Shown here: positions 1 to 12,000 of the stretch, piece after piece
How positions within the stretch are numbered: position 1 is the first letter of the stretch
Layout: each line of letters opens with the position of its first letter
Assembly (NCBI GenBank): GCA_035041965.1
Contig: JAPYMA010003003.1
Coordinates: 216,573 to 280,572 of the forward strand
Source of the DNA: Anisakis pegreffii
Lineage: Eukaryota; Nematoda; Chromadorea; Rhabditida; Anisakidae
Reading direction: 5' to 3'
DNA length: 64,000 nucleotides
The notes under the pieces: generated by a model
Databases searched by the model: none
Told to the model about the DNA's origin: nothing
What the model saw: the letters and a program-made list of their open reading frames with translations, nothing else
Made by a program: the position numbers and the translations under genes

Positions 1-347
1 TCTGCATCACGCTTGTAATGCTATAAAAACGATATATATTAAAACATCATTTTTCTTCTCAATATCCTAGTTTTATACTTCACATATTTGAGAGATGAAC
101 AAATAACTGAAATATCATGTGAAGAAAGCCAAGTTAAAACGAACTGATATTAGCTGTGTGAGGTTTTCAAAATTTTCTTCATGATCACACGTCAATAGCC
201 CGTTTGTTTGGTAGATTCTGAAAAAGGAATTGAGAACAAAGGAAGGATTGCATTCAAAGAAATTTGTTAGAAACATAAAAACTTGTACCAGACATCGGTA
301 TGACTATTTCTGAAAATTGATATCCTCTAATCAACAATTAAATTCAC

Positions 348-850
348 CTGTAATGCTCAACTTTGCCTCTATACGTCATACATAGAGTGAAATCACCAGG
401 AAAATTCGTTGATTCACGCACAAGAAAGGTGCCGTCAGCTTTATCGGCAAGTAGCCTGAAGAATTCAGATGAAAACTTATCGCTTTGGTAACAAATATTA
501 CTCCTGGAGGTAGGAATCTTCATGTGAACGATGAGAATGATTAAGCCAATACTGGTATTTGTAAACGAACAAAAATAATGACACTCGTTATATGCGTGCA
601 AAAAACAACAAAACATCAAACGATGCTATACCTCTCAGTTTGCTCACGAGTGATGTTACCGTGGAACCAGGGCATTGGCTGTTCGGCATTATTAGTTGCA
701 GCATATTTACGACCACTACTTAAGCTAGACGGAACACTATCTGATGAACCAGATCGAATATATCCCGCATTCAACAAATTATCAATTCCTTGCATACGGG
801 ATCGATACCATATTTGATCCTTCAAATATGACTCATTTGAATGATTGCTT
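348..850 (-). CDS. csk-1: CSK-type cytoplasmic tyrosine kinase, SH3-end and SH2 exons (partial gene)
   Basis: Two exons are visible on the minus strand: about 850-632 and 455-348. The first starts with an SH3 tail ([18 protein letters not shown], where CSK has WYKAKN...ANYV) and runs into the SH2 start [15 protein letters not shown]. The second gives [18 protein letters not shown] and [17 protein letters not shown], including the phosphotyrosine-binding Arg of FLVRES. The split AG|G codon joins them as TER-LLADK, and the donor after GKVEHYR is CAG|GT. This spelling of the SH2 is specific to CSK, the kinase that phosphorylates the C-terminal inhibitory tyrosine of Src kinases. The kinase domain must lie beyond the left edge. 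Upstream SH3 exons were not found between 850 and 2970, so the 5' end is unresolved. The acceptor near 850 is approximate. Confidence 0.82.
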
Positions 851-1404
851 CTTAACCTTTATCGATCAATCGTATCTCTAGACTGACACGAAGTGTTACT
901 GACGGGATGAAACTAAGAATAAAAGCAATCAAACAAATGTTCAACGAAAATTAAAACGTACAGTGGGTATTGCAGGTGATTTCACCCGTACGAAATCATC
1001 CCTCTGCACGGTGTTATCATTCATCGATTCAACATTCAACGTCAATTGTTAATTTAAGCGAATAACTGTACTCTAATATATTCGGCCTGCAATAAAATTC
1101 TTCCAATATGACTGAAAAGAAAATATATCTGACTATGAAAAATATCAATTTCGACATTTTTATGCGATCATAATCATGACGGCAACGTTGAAAACAGTTG
1201 ATAATTCGGACGATGGCAGCAACCTCACAATAAAACAACTCAAAGTAAACAACTTCAACGAACGGTAATTAAAAGAAAATAAACAACAAAACAAACAATA
1301 TTAATTACAGAACAACGACGGTGTGTCAGATGAGTGTAAAATCGCTAGTTTGTAAAATTAGGTTCGCTTACGACTGGTGGTGGCTGGAGGAACTTATGAG
1401 AAGG

Positions 1405-1680
1405 GAAAGGGTTGCGTGGGAGAGAGCGGTGTTTCCTGGGAGGAAAAGAGGTTATCTGAGAACAGTGGTTACTTGTAAAAGGAATGGACTGCATCAGAAG
1501 GAGAGGGGTTACCTGGGAAGGAGAAAGGTCACCTGAAGGGGAAGAGAACCTCTTGAAACGTAAAAAAGATCCCCTGGATAAAAGGGGTCTCGCAGTTACA
1601 ACGAATCTTAGGGATAGAGCTGTTACCTCGGAGAGGGTGGTTCCTCGACAGAGAGTGGGAATAAATAGGCATCCTCGGAG
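1405..1680. repeat. Degenerate ~20-bp purine-rich minisatellite
   Basis: Units near the form GGTTACCTGGGAAGGAGA recur roughly every 17-22 bases (for example near 1407, 1425, 1449, 1467, 1508, 1528 and 1619), heavily diverged. The composition is much richer in G than the flanks. The short open frames through it are a by-product of the repeat. Confidence 0.45.
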
Positions 1681-1832
1681 CTAACTGTGATCCATGTAAC
1701 GAGAAATAAACCATTGATAAACACTAAGCAACAGCTGGGTGGTTTGAATTCATATTACGAATATAATCAATTTACCTGAGATGAACAACAGGTCAACTGC
1801 AAAGTTATACTCATTAAAATGAAATCAGACTG

Positions 1833-2036
1833 AAGAGTATTGACCTATTGTGTAGTAAAACTCAAATGCACACTAGTACCAACTGAAATGAATCCGTGCT
1901 AGATAGCATTCATCGTTGGTTTAAAAATGGTGATCCTGATATTACTACCCTTTTGTGTTAACCTATCCAGTACGGATTCATTTCAGTTGGTATTGGTGTG
2001 CATGTAACTTCTACTGCACAACAGATCAATACTCTT
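1833..2036. repeat. Imperfect inverted repeat (foldback/MITE-like), 72-bp arms
   Basis: The left arm 1833-1904 and right arm 1965-2036 are reverse complements over about 72 bases with a handful of mismatches, separated by a 60-base spacer. The strongest shared block is the 20-mer AACTGAAATGAATCCGTGCT against the complement of the right arm near 1971-1990. A third, more diverged copy of the right arm follows in direct orientation near 2042-2090. No coding capacity is seen. Confidence 0.8.
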
Positions 2037-2960
2037 TCGTGTGGATTCATTTCAGCTAGCATTAGTAGGCATTTAACCTGTACCACAATTGAGGTGAATG
2101 CTATCCAGCACGGATTCTGCTGAGGTTCAGCACGGCCCTTAGCCTCAGCTTAGTCTCGGTATCCACTACAGCCAGCAGTAATGAAGCTTAAGCCACAGGA
2201 GCGAAGCTCATCCCACGTTTAGACGACTGCTTGCACCACCGATACTACACACGGTGACTTCAGTATATCTTAATGTATCGCATAGTATGCGTTTTGCAAT
2301 ACGGCCACACAATGGTGAACATGCGTTCGCATGACTCAAAAATTGAACCGAAACGAACTTTCGGTGATTGAATAGCACGGTAGCACTTAACCCAGCATTT
2401 GGCAGGGATGCAGTTATCTCTCACACAAGGGATAGAGCTCAGGCGGTTGCTAGCAGCATCGTTCATTTTCGTAGACATGTATACCGCAAGATTGACTATA
2501 AGATTATGGAAAAACATTATGTTGCAATTCTAGTTAATGAGGGCTGCTTCATCGACTACTCATTTAATCTGTGTGCTATGCGAGACCGCATCAAAGCGAC
2601 TGAAAACTATATGACTATCTGAAGCCATTTCAGTCAACCATGAATGATGTTTTGAGTGAGGAAATTCATGCTCAAATCGAACTAGGAGGGCTGAATAAGC
2701 GCGTAATCGACTCAACAAATTATCTTACTATTAGACCCTTCCGGTGAAATTGTTGAAAGGTACCCGATGTGAATGTGATTTGCCACATGAATAAGTACTT
2801 TATATCGGATGAAGTGTGACCGTGATTGTGTTTTATTTTTGTCAATAATACAACGTGGTCATAGAGAAAATGAAGAATGTTTCTAAGTGTGTGCGACAAA
2901 GTGTTGTCGGTTTGAGATTTGCTGAAATAAACAACAATCGTATAAAGATGAATAAATATT

Positions 2961-2965
2961 TCTAG
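2961..2965 (+). promoter_or_regulatory. Candidate trans-splice acceptor for the UQCC6-like gene
   Basis: TTTCTAG ends six bases before the ATG at 2971, the spacing typical of nematode spliced-leader sites. It could also be a cis acceptor from an unseen 5' exon. Confidence 0.35.
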
Positions 2966-2970
2966 ATTTT

Positions 2971-3322
2971 ATGTCCTCACTGCCGAAGTGGTGGCCATAT
3001 AAGAGTTCACTTCAAGAAGCTGGTCGACGGCTTGTTGCCCTATTGGGAGGGATTATTGTAGGAGCGAATGCTGTTACGCATTACTACAAACCTCTGGCGG
3101 TAATTCATTATACAATAACGTATCCACCGTTGATCTTTGTTCTTATAATTACTATCAAGATGAGCCAATGAATTTATTTGCCATCATTATTGAACAGTAA
3201 CGTTTCAGGAATTTGAAAGTGAGTTGGCAAAAGGAAAGTCTGAACTTCTGCTCAAGTATAAAGCAATTCATGATGAAAGAGTACGACAAGCAAATGAAAA
3301 CTATCGCAACCAAAAGCAGTAG
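2971..3322 (+). CDS. Small single-pass mitochondrial protein resembling UQCC6 (Brawnin)
   Basis: The gene has two exons, 2971-3099 and 3209-3322, joined in phase 0 (LA|EF) with acceptor GTTTCAG. The 80-residue product has a short basic N-terminus (KWWPYKSS), one hydrophobic segment at about residues 19-33 (LVALLGGIIVGANAV), the motif THYYKPL directly after it, and a charged helical C-terminus. Human Brawnin/UQCC6, a 71-residue inner-membrane factor needed for respiratory complex III assembly, has the same size, topology and a matching VVHRYYRPDL after its membrane segment. That similarity is short, so the family call is inference; other small mitochondrial membrane proteins share this layout. 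It sits about 50 bases ahead of the ALKBH1 start on the same strand, suggesting co-transcription. Confidence 0.6.
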
Positions 3323-3324
3323 TG

Positions 3325-3330
3325 GATTCA
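3325..3330 (+). promoter_or_regulatory. Candidate trans-splice acceptor between the UQCC6-like and ALKBH1 cistrons
   Basis: GATTCAG ends eight bases after the upstream TAG stop and about 40 bases before the first downstream ATG of the ALKBH1 frame. This is the arrangement expected of a near zero-gap nematode operon. Nothing else in the 50-base interval could serve as a 5' end signal. Confidence 0.4.
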
Positions 3331-3371
3331 GAAGTGACTTAAATAACGACACTTCACCATCAAATAATGAC

Positions 3372-5063
3372 ATGAGATCTTGGCAGGGTGATCAATTTAT
3401 TCAAACTGATGCAAATGTTTCAAATAGCAGGACAGCCGAATGTGCCGGTGGTCACTGTTATCATAGTGGTGACAACGGAAGTGAACGTGTTCATGAAAAA
3501 AACATCGATAGTGATAAAAACGATTACCACATTTCGAATTCCACCTCAAGAAGTGCGTCACCTGCGGATAGCGTCTTCAAAAGAGCATTCAAATATTACA
3601 AGAAACGTTCACCAGCACCTGATCTCAGCAATGTTATCGACTTTCGTGCAGTATCCGACCCGCGATCGCCAGCAGCAGCATTATTATCTCATGGACAAAT
3701 TGAACGCTTATCTGTGAAACTAGCAAATGAGCACGTCCCATGTGAACCTTTCAAGCGGCTCGGTCTAAAGTTACCATCCGAATGGAATGTGTTCGCTATA
3801 GCGAATCGTCAAGGACTGTACATTTTAAGTGATGTTGTCGAACGCTCAAAACAACTCGAATGGATTTCGAAATGTCTCCATATATATCCAGAAGCGCCGA
3901 ACAAAACCAATGTGCATCTACATAATCCGAATGCTAGTGAAGTATGTAAGTGTATGACGAAAAGCATCTACAAAATATTATTCGTGACGAAGATTGAGTA
4001 AACAAGCTTATTGTATAAGATTACCTAGATATCTGCTTTGTATGTGCATTTATATTTCTGATGGTCACGTGGTCAGCTCATTCATTCTTTAAACCGAATT
4101 TATTTATCTCATTGATCACGATCCACTTTCAGCGAAACTTTTGTAGATATTCAAAAATCATGGAAAGAATCTACGTTGGACTACAATGGGATATCACTAT
4201 GATTGGACAACGAAAAAGTATCCGGAAACAGGTGTTGTGCCATTTTATTACCGTGTACTTGAAAGTAGTCTGTAAAATAAATATCGTGGAGTATTATTCA
4301 TACAATGGTTTTTAGAATGGCATCATAATGAAATGAAAAACAACAACGTAGTAATCGAACAAACGCATTTAAACGTATTACACATTTACAATGATGATGA
4401 ACACACTTAGAATTATAAACGAATAAGAGTTGATGATATGCAAATTGCTGAAATATATATATCTAATCGTAACCATCATCTTATTTTTACAATGTTTGAA
4501 AGTTGGAATCACAGGTGATCAACTACCGTCAGAAATCAAATTATTGGCTGAAATAATATCGAATATTCTCGGACTCGGTGAAATGGAAGCGGATGCAGTT
4601 ATCATCAACTACTTTCCGCCAAAATCAACTCTTTCAGCTCACGTTGATCGGTTTATTTTATTCGTTGCTTTCTGCCTATAGATAAATTGATGAATGGTAT
4701 TAAACGAATTCGTCTCCAGAATGCATCCGTCTATATCACGTAAACAATCAAACAAGTTATTTCAGTTCCGAGCACGATCTTTCCAAACCACTCATATCGT
4801 TGAGTCTTGGACAATCAGCAGTCTATCTAAGCGGTGGTAGAAGTGTTGACGATTCACTCGATGCGATACTACTACATTCGGGTGATGTGCTAGTGATGCA
4901 TGCTCAACAACGTCTTGTTTATCATGCCGTGCCGCGTATTATCAAAACCACTGATTATCGTCTCGAATTATCGAATATCAATACAGATCAGCCGAAAGAG
5001 TTAATCGATTACGTGAACACAAATCGTATCAGCATAACAATTCGACAGGTTGACAGGCATTAA
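3372..5063 (+). CDS. alkb-1: ALKBH1-type Fe(II)/2-oxoglutarate dioxygenase
   Basis: There are four exons: 3372-3941, 4147-4231, 4515-4650 and 4766-5063, about 362 residues (human ALKBH1 has 389). After a Ser/Asn-rich leader comes the family N-terminal block (FKRAFKYYKKRS...NVIDF), then RWTTMGYHYDWTTKKYP, INYFPPKSTLSAHVDR carrying the metal ligands H and D, LSLGQSAVYLSGG, and LVYHAVPRI with the second His ligand and the 2-oxoglutarate-side Arg. ALKBH1 enzymes oxidise methylated or cytosine bases in tRNA and have mitochondrial and nuclear pools. The frame stays open upstream to 3201, overlapping the UQCC6-like exon in another frame, so an earlier start (ATG at 3270) is possible. I chose 3372 because it is the first ATG after the upstream stop and the candidate trans-splice site. 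It is convergent with lin-10. Confidence 0.9.
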
Positions 5064-5922
5064 TCGATTCAGTTATGTAACTTCATATTGTTGCTGTAAT
5101 GAACGAATTCTATTGTTATCTTTCAATTAATAGTTCTTACTTTAGAATTTGTCGTTGTCGTGCATTGTTCTTGTTGCTGTATAACAACAGCTCATCAATG
5201 AGTCAATAAAAGAACAAAGCAATTTGTTGACTGCAAATAACCCGAAATATATAGAAGTAATAACTAAGCGACTACGTAACGTGAACGACAACAGTGCAAT
5301 GTGTTCGCTTGCCTATTCCGATCACCTACTAAAAGACTAGAAACAAAATGAACCATATATAGAACAATGCATGTTATAATCAAACAGCAATCTATACGAC
5401 ACACATACAAACACATAATGTATCATCAAGAAAAGCGCAATTATCAAACTCATTACCGATCAGTGCATGCAGACAGATTGTTGTGCGCTTACGAATACTC
5501 GTTAATTATTCCTCTTCATCAAAAAAGTAAGGGACGTGCACTTGGTAATAAAGTGCTAATGTGACGTTATGCTTGCAATTTAGCTTAGTGAATATGCACA
5601 TTCAATCTGCTATCTCCATTCATTTTGAACTAATCTCGATGTGGAAAATAGTGTTCTAAGCAGTTTGCCTGTTTTTCGAACGATGACAATGACTTGATAA
5701 TAACGAATGCTAATACAACAGTGATAAGGATTGTAGTAATCGACGATCACAATAATAATAACGATGGAAGCAAGAGAACAGTAAACGCATCAAAAAGAAA
5801 CATCAATAATATCATTACGAAAACAACAACAATAATAATGAGAAGATGGTTAGCAAAATGCCGAATGTGTTACCGAACAGCTTTGATGGTATTTGATATT
5901 CAATCGACAAACAAATCACATT
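5064..5922. other. Intergenic region between convergent ALKBH1 and lin-10
   Basis: AT-rich DNA holding the two 3' untranslated regions. The asparagine/threonine-rich open frame near 5694-5969 is low-complexity and antisense to the last lin-10 exon. Nothing else is seen. Confidence 0.6.
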
Positions 5923-8900
5923 TTAAATATAATTCGGTACCTCCTGTCCAGTCAATAAACGGAACATAGAAGTTGGCATTGTTTTCATGTGTATCTCACC
6001 GATTGCTGTCGCTAACATGTTCACGATCTTTTCGTGAGCCACTGCCACAACACTTTGAGAGTTTATCTCAATTATGCGATGACCCACTCGAATACCACCT
6101 CTTTCAGCAATACCTCCGCGTAATAAGCTACATATCTGAAACATTTTCACGGCTACTTTCAAACAGCCTACACAATCCTGGTGAATAAATCAAAAGTAGT
6201 TCCAAAACTTACCACACCATTTTGCACACTAAAACCTAATTGATATTTAGTGTCAGGTCGTTTTATACGCACTTCAACGACGGGTGGTGTTGAGACGACT
6301 GTTAATTTAACAGCTGTTGAACTTCGGGCAGCCTGCAATTCAGTTGTGAACTGGTCGCTATGAAATATATGTTCCACTCTAACAACGCCAACGTTCTGAT
6401 TCAGTTATAATTCACCAACAAAGTAATCTACGAAAACAATATTTCACTGAAACAATTGAAACCTTAATATTCTGTTGAGCAGACGCCAACGGAAGCCCAA
6501 CCAACGAGATACCATTTATTGCAATTATCTTAAAATACCGCATTAAATTAAAACAATCAAATAGTGTCCTTACCCCCACAAACAATTATCACAAATTCAA
6601 TTTATCGCAACAAGTCTCTCACTCGTCAATAGTGTCACTGGATAGCAAGTGTGCTTGCTTATTCGAGACAATTTTCATACTATCAAACGTCATTTGTGTG
6701 AGAATATTTTCAAATGGGTAATTGAGAAGAATAAAGATGAATTTCGTCAATATACATGCTGCGCACACCAATCAAGTGTTCATCTGCACTGACGACATAA
6801 AAAATATTGTCAAAAAGAAATTCTTCATCTGTTCGTAAGTAAAATGAAGGCAGCACCTGATCACCGATATTCAACTGGTTACATCTGGACGCAGCACCGT
6901 TCGGTTGCAGATTTGCAATTACAACTGTCGGTAGCATCGAACCCCATCCCGACTCAACCACAACAACACCCAACGGCTCACCGGCTTTCTTCGGTACGAC
7001 GATATCCTTTTGAGTCTCTTTCCGAGCGAACATTTCCAGCTCTTCACCCATCATCTCTTGTGAATTCAGCACTTCCTTGAATTCAAAAATTTGTTCAAAC
7101 AGCAACAACAAAGAAACAATCAACTGAGTCAATTCCATTCAACAATTCAATCAATCAACTCGCATCTACCACCGGCAACGAACCAAATCTTAGTCACCGA
7201 ATGAAATCAAGACCGAATAACAATTGACACATCGAAATCAAAACAAACCACAAACCTGATAATCGATTTCACGTAAATATGACGGGTCATCAATACCGTT
7301 TGCTCGCAGAAACTCCACATAGGCCACCTGAAAGGCTTGACCAATGGATTGCGCAATAAATGACGCTTCCTCAGACTCGAACACATGGCATATGACACGT
7401 GGTGCTCGTCGCGTTCCTTCTAGGCTATAAGTAAGTGCTCACTGCATTAAACAACAACGAATACTCATAAGTATATGAAATATGTTTAAATACAAATATT
7501 CGAGAAAGAACGATTTCTCATAACAAAACCCGTAGTCGTCATGCGGATAAGCCAAACGTTATTAGCTAAGCGATCAAAACGGCATCAGTTTCAATCTTCC
7601 TCGTCTTCTTCAACCTATCACAGGACCACCTCGTGTTAGGGTGAACCTTGACCAAACAGTTCCACTGCAGTAACCAGTCCCACACGTCAATCCCAATCCG
7701 TCAGTCTTTTATTAGATCGACTCTGTGACCCTATTCTATTATTGTTCTGTACTCCGCCATTCATATTCATGCATCCCAGAAGGTAACCTAGCGCACATCT
7801 CCCTCACCCGTTTGTAGAGCATTCTCCATAGAGTCACTCAGCTAATGTTCACACTCAATTCTTTCACGGAATACAACTGCACAGGCAGCAACCTTTCAGA
7901 AGAGCATTCTTCTTCACTGGCCGACTGTGACATACGACGTGCCATCAGCACAACCAAATCACCAATGTCAGCTATGTAAGAGATTGTTCGTAGTGCATGA
8001 TCCATTAGAATATCCTGCAATTCAATAGTAAATACACTAATAATAATAATCACTTGAAGACTAATGATTCTTGTGATTACATCATAAGAATAATAGCACT
8101 GATAAAGTCGAATTAACTGCCACGAATTTAATCTTATCATACAACCTTCGAGCTGATCATGAAAGAGAATCATTCAATTCTGTCTCACTGAACCAATGCA
8201 TACATTTTCTGTAATTGAAACTATCAACGACACTGCATCAGGCAGCTTTCAGTGCAGCTACATGAAACAAATCCCTAGACATAAACCTGCCGACCCTGAT
8301 AAGCCTTAACTGGAATGTAACATTAGCATGGTCCAATTTTCTTTTGAACCACACTCACTGTAAAGGTAACGGATACGGATTCATACAAGCAAAGCAGGGA
8401 GAACATTGTTCTGCCACGATCAAGCCTTATAGAAGATATATGAGTGAATAGATACCAACACCATCAGCCCAAGGAAAACACACATAAACGAGCACATAAC
8501 AACAACGCCGTTTAGAAATTTGCATGTGGTGCATACAATAAATGGGCAATAGATGACACACAGTTCAATTCTGCGACTATATGACGAATTGAAAATTTGT
8601 GAAAAACGCTTCAAGAAAAATGCAGTTTTGCCAAAAACACTAGTGATGCTATGAAAAGCAAAGAGCAAGACAACGATGTGTATCACATAAATTATACGAA
8701 TGAAAATAAAACAACCCAATGGAAAGCAGCGAACGAAATTTAAGCTTGAGAAGACAGTGTTTTACTGAAATAAACAGATCAGCTTTAAAAAACAACAACA
8801 ATAACACAACGTCTGTACATACCTGTCGTACGTCTGTTTCGGATATCCTCTGAAAGATATTAATCGAATATTTAAAACAGAACACTTTCAAACATTCTTC

Positions 8901-8929
8901 CGTTTTCTACCAGCCTTTTCCAGTTTCCA

Positions 8930-9023
<94 letters not shown>

Positions 9024-12000
9024 ATACCCTGTTCGGTAGCAAAATCTTTTGCATCGTCAATCTTTTGAAAAGCATTTCTACGCGACTATTTATAAATCTT
9101 ACGAATTTGAAGTTATAAAAACGAATTCATTTTTGCAGAATAATCTTAGCACAACTGATATACGCATATTATATGCACATAAAAATACACATTCATTCAC
9201 ATAATTCATCAAAGGCTTTCATATTATAATGTCAACGCTCACAAGAGAAATTCGCTCGATGAAAGCCAAAAATATTTTCAGAGAGAGTTTCTGGTTAATC
9301 ATTCATTTAAATAAGTACACACAATGGAATGACAAAAAGAATATCAACTTCAGTGACAATATTACTATTGCGGTGCTGAAATCGATCCAGTAAAGTGATC
9401 AATGACTTATAGATAGATATGTAATGAAACAACGAAACAGCCTCTGGCAATACAGCAGACTAAAGCGACAATGGGAGGGAGGAATACTGATAAAGCCAAG
9501 CAAAATTCTAAAAGATAACGAATGCCTCACCTGCAGATCGGTGTTCAAAACCATGATCTTTTCGGTGGATATGAATAAATCTATATCCGTGCTCGGTTGT
9601 ATCTCACCAGCTGGTGCCTCAAAAATCATCATTATTCGTATTTATTATTACGGCTATTGTTCGATATCAGTAGCAATACGAACCTTGACCCTTGCAACAG
9701 CTTCTTGTGCTTGCATCATACGACTCGTTTTCGTCGGACGTCCCTCGCAAATCAGTTGCGTTGAGCCAAGATAACGAGCTCGGAATAGAACCCCTTCAAT
9801 GAGCACAGCCGGTTCGTGCACAATCACTGCATGAAACGACTGATCATTACAAACCTTAGCATTCGAACCCAAATTACATCACATTTCCATTCACAGATTC
9901 GTTATTCCCTGCAGCACTTGAAACGTTTCCGTTATTCTGCATGATGAATGCGCAACGTTTTCAAGTGAATGATACTATTGGAACGTTTCAACTTTAAAGT
10001 GAACAATCGACCTACCATATAAAATACGCACTTTAAAAGAAATGAGCTTACCCTCTTTCTTGGATGCTTTCTTGGTGCGTTGTTCATTATCGCCATGATC
10101 ATTATTCGTTAATAAGCGGTCTGTTTCGTCAACGGTCTCATCCCTCGTGTTATCAATTTCTGAATGTTGCTTACTCAAGTTCACGTCCGTCAAAAAAAAG
10201 AAAATAAACTATCTATTACGTTACACAACCCGTTTAATTTTCAATTGTATTAATTTGAACTTCATCAGCTTCCTGACTATTAAGATGAGTGCAACACGCA
10301 TATGTAAATACTACATACACAAACATATGCAAACTTACTTTCAGCTGATAACTGCGGTTCAGACAAATTTTCATTATTGCGCCCTTCTCTTTGCATTCGT
10401 TTCAAATATGAATCACTTAAAATAATCAATCAATAGTTGGTCATTTATTAAAAGCAAAATGATGTGGCAACTCTAAATAACCGCAATAACTCACAATAAC
10501 CAATCAACATACCGCATAACCCAAACAGGCTCACTGTCGTCACTGGTTTCACACCTCTTAGTGGTTGTTGCACTGTTGTGTCGTTTTTCAATTTCGTTCC
10601 AACCACTATCATCAGGCCAATTGTGTTGGGTTGTTTTTTGTGGCTGATGATCAGTATGCTTTAAAATAAGCATGCAACTCTAATCGCTTCATTCATTCAG
10701 TGAGTAATTATTCACCGCATTAGTTCAGAACGATATTACCTGTTTTTAGTACAGCTACTACATTTTGTACACATAAAACAAATCTTTGACATTTCTGAAC
10801 ATAAACACGAGCTGAAAGCTTGCCGATGCACTAAACGTTCGATAAATCTTAATTCATTTGAAACAGTTGCTGGTTAGAGAATATCATAAGTATGAACATT
10901 ATTCAATAAATGAACCATACCGATTTGACAGCAACTGAAGAGGACGAAGATGATTCAGATGTGGTGGCAGGTTGTGCTCGTTTTGACGAGCTGGAATGTT
11001 GAGAAGGGGCTAATGTTATGAACGAATGATTACTGGAAGTATTATTGGGGTTTGTGTGGGGTGGTGGCAGAATGGTTTGTTGATTATTGGAACGATGCGA
11101 TGTTGTTGTGCTGTTGTCGTTGGAATGCAACTGATTATCGTGACGTTGTGGCGGTGATTGCTTTGACGAGGACGTCGACTCGTTATTGTTCAACTGAAAC
11201 GCTGCGGCAGCTGCTGCTGCTGCTGCAGCTGCGGGCAGTGGGAATAAAGCCATCTGTTGACTCTGCTGTTGAAACTGCTGTAGTAACGCTGCGGCCAACT
11301 GAATCAACTTCTTCTTTCTTTTGAGAAAACATTGCGCGAAAATTATACTTTCAAAATGCTAGAAGCGCACTGATTCATGCAATGACACATCACTAGTTTC
11401 AGTTAAAAATGGATACATATTCATAATAATAATATGATTCACATCCCAAAGGTAAATTACAAGTGATTGATGCACCACCTACCTGTGGTGTTACCGCAGT
11501 TGGTTGTTGATTTGCAGTGGCTGAGAAGAACGCTGGAAAATAAGGAGTGGGAAAACAAGGTGGAGCTGTTGGAATGCTGCCTGGTGGTTGTTGGTGGAAT
11601 GATAGGTGCTGCTGATTTTGTTGTGGGAAGTGATTGTGGAATATTGACTGTTGGTTGCATTGCAATTGATTGGGAAACGACGAAGATGACGATAAACAAT
11701 AGGAACTGTTCAGTGTCGGCTTTTGTCTCATCGATGATTCGACAGCCACTGACGGATCGCTTATGCCGAACGGTAATGCAGCCTGAAACATTCCGCAGTT
11801 ATCATTCGTCATCACAACTATCGCTCAACAACGACATGCCAATCCATTTCCTTTTAATGCACTTCACCACGTGAAGACAACAACCAAAAAAGTCGCTTCT
11901 GAAACAACACTGCAAACAAAACACCAAAAGTAACCATTCAAACGATGACGATAGCAAAGACGACGATGAATCGTCGTTTACAGAGGTAAGCGATGATGAG

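Larger units (their letters stand above)
860..2970. other. Gap between CSK and the UQCC6-like gene; repeat-rich, no gene seen
   Basis: No open frame here resembles a known protein. The stretch contains a purine-rich degenerate 20-bp repeat (about 1405-1680), a long imperfect inverted repeat (1833-2036) with a third partial copy to about 2120, and unremarkable AT-rich DNA. It lies between divergent genes, so it should include both promoters and possibly missing 5' exons of the CSK gene. Confidence 0.6.

Noticed and set aside
2260..2622. Overlapping plus and minus frames (HTRDRAQAVAS on plus)
   Set aside because: No start context, no conserved domain, located in a repeat-rich gap; best seen as noise or decayed repeat.
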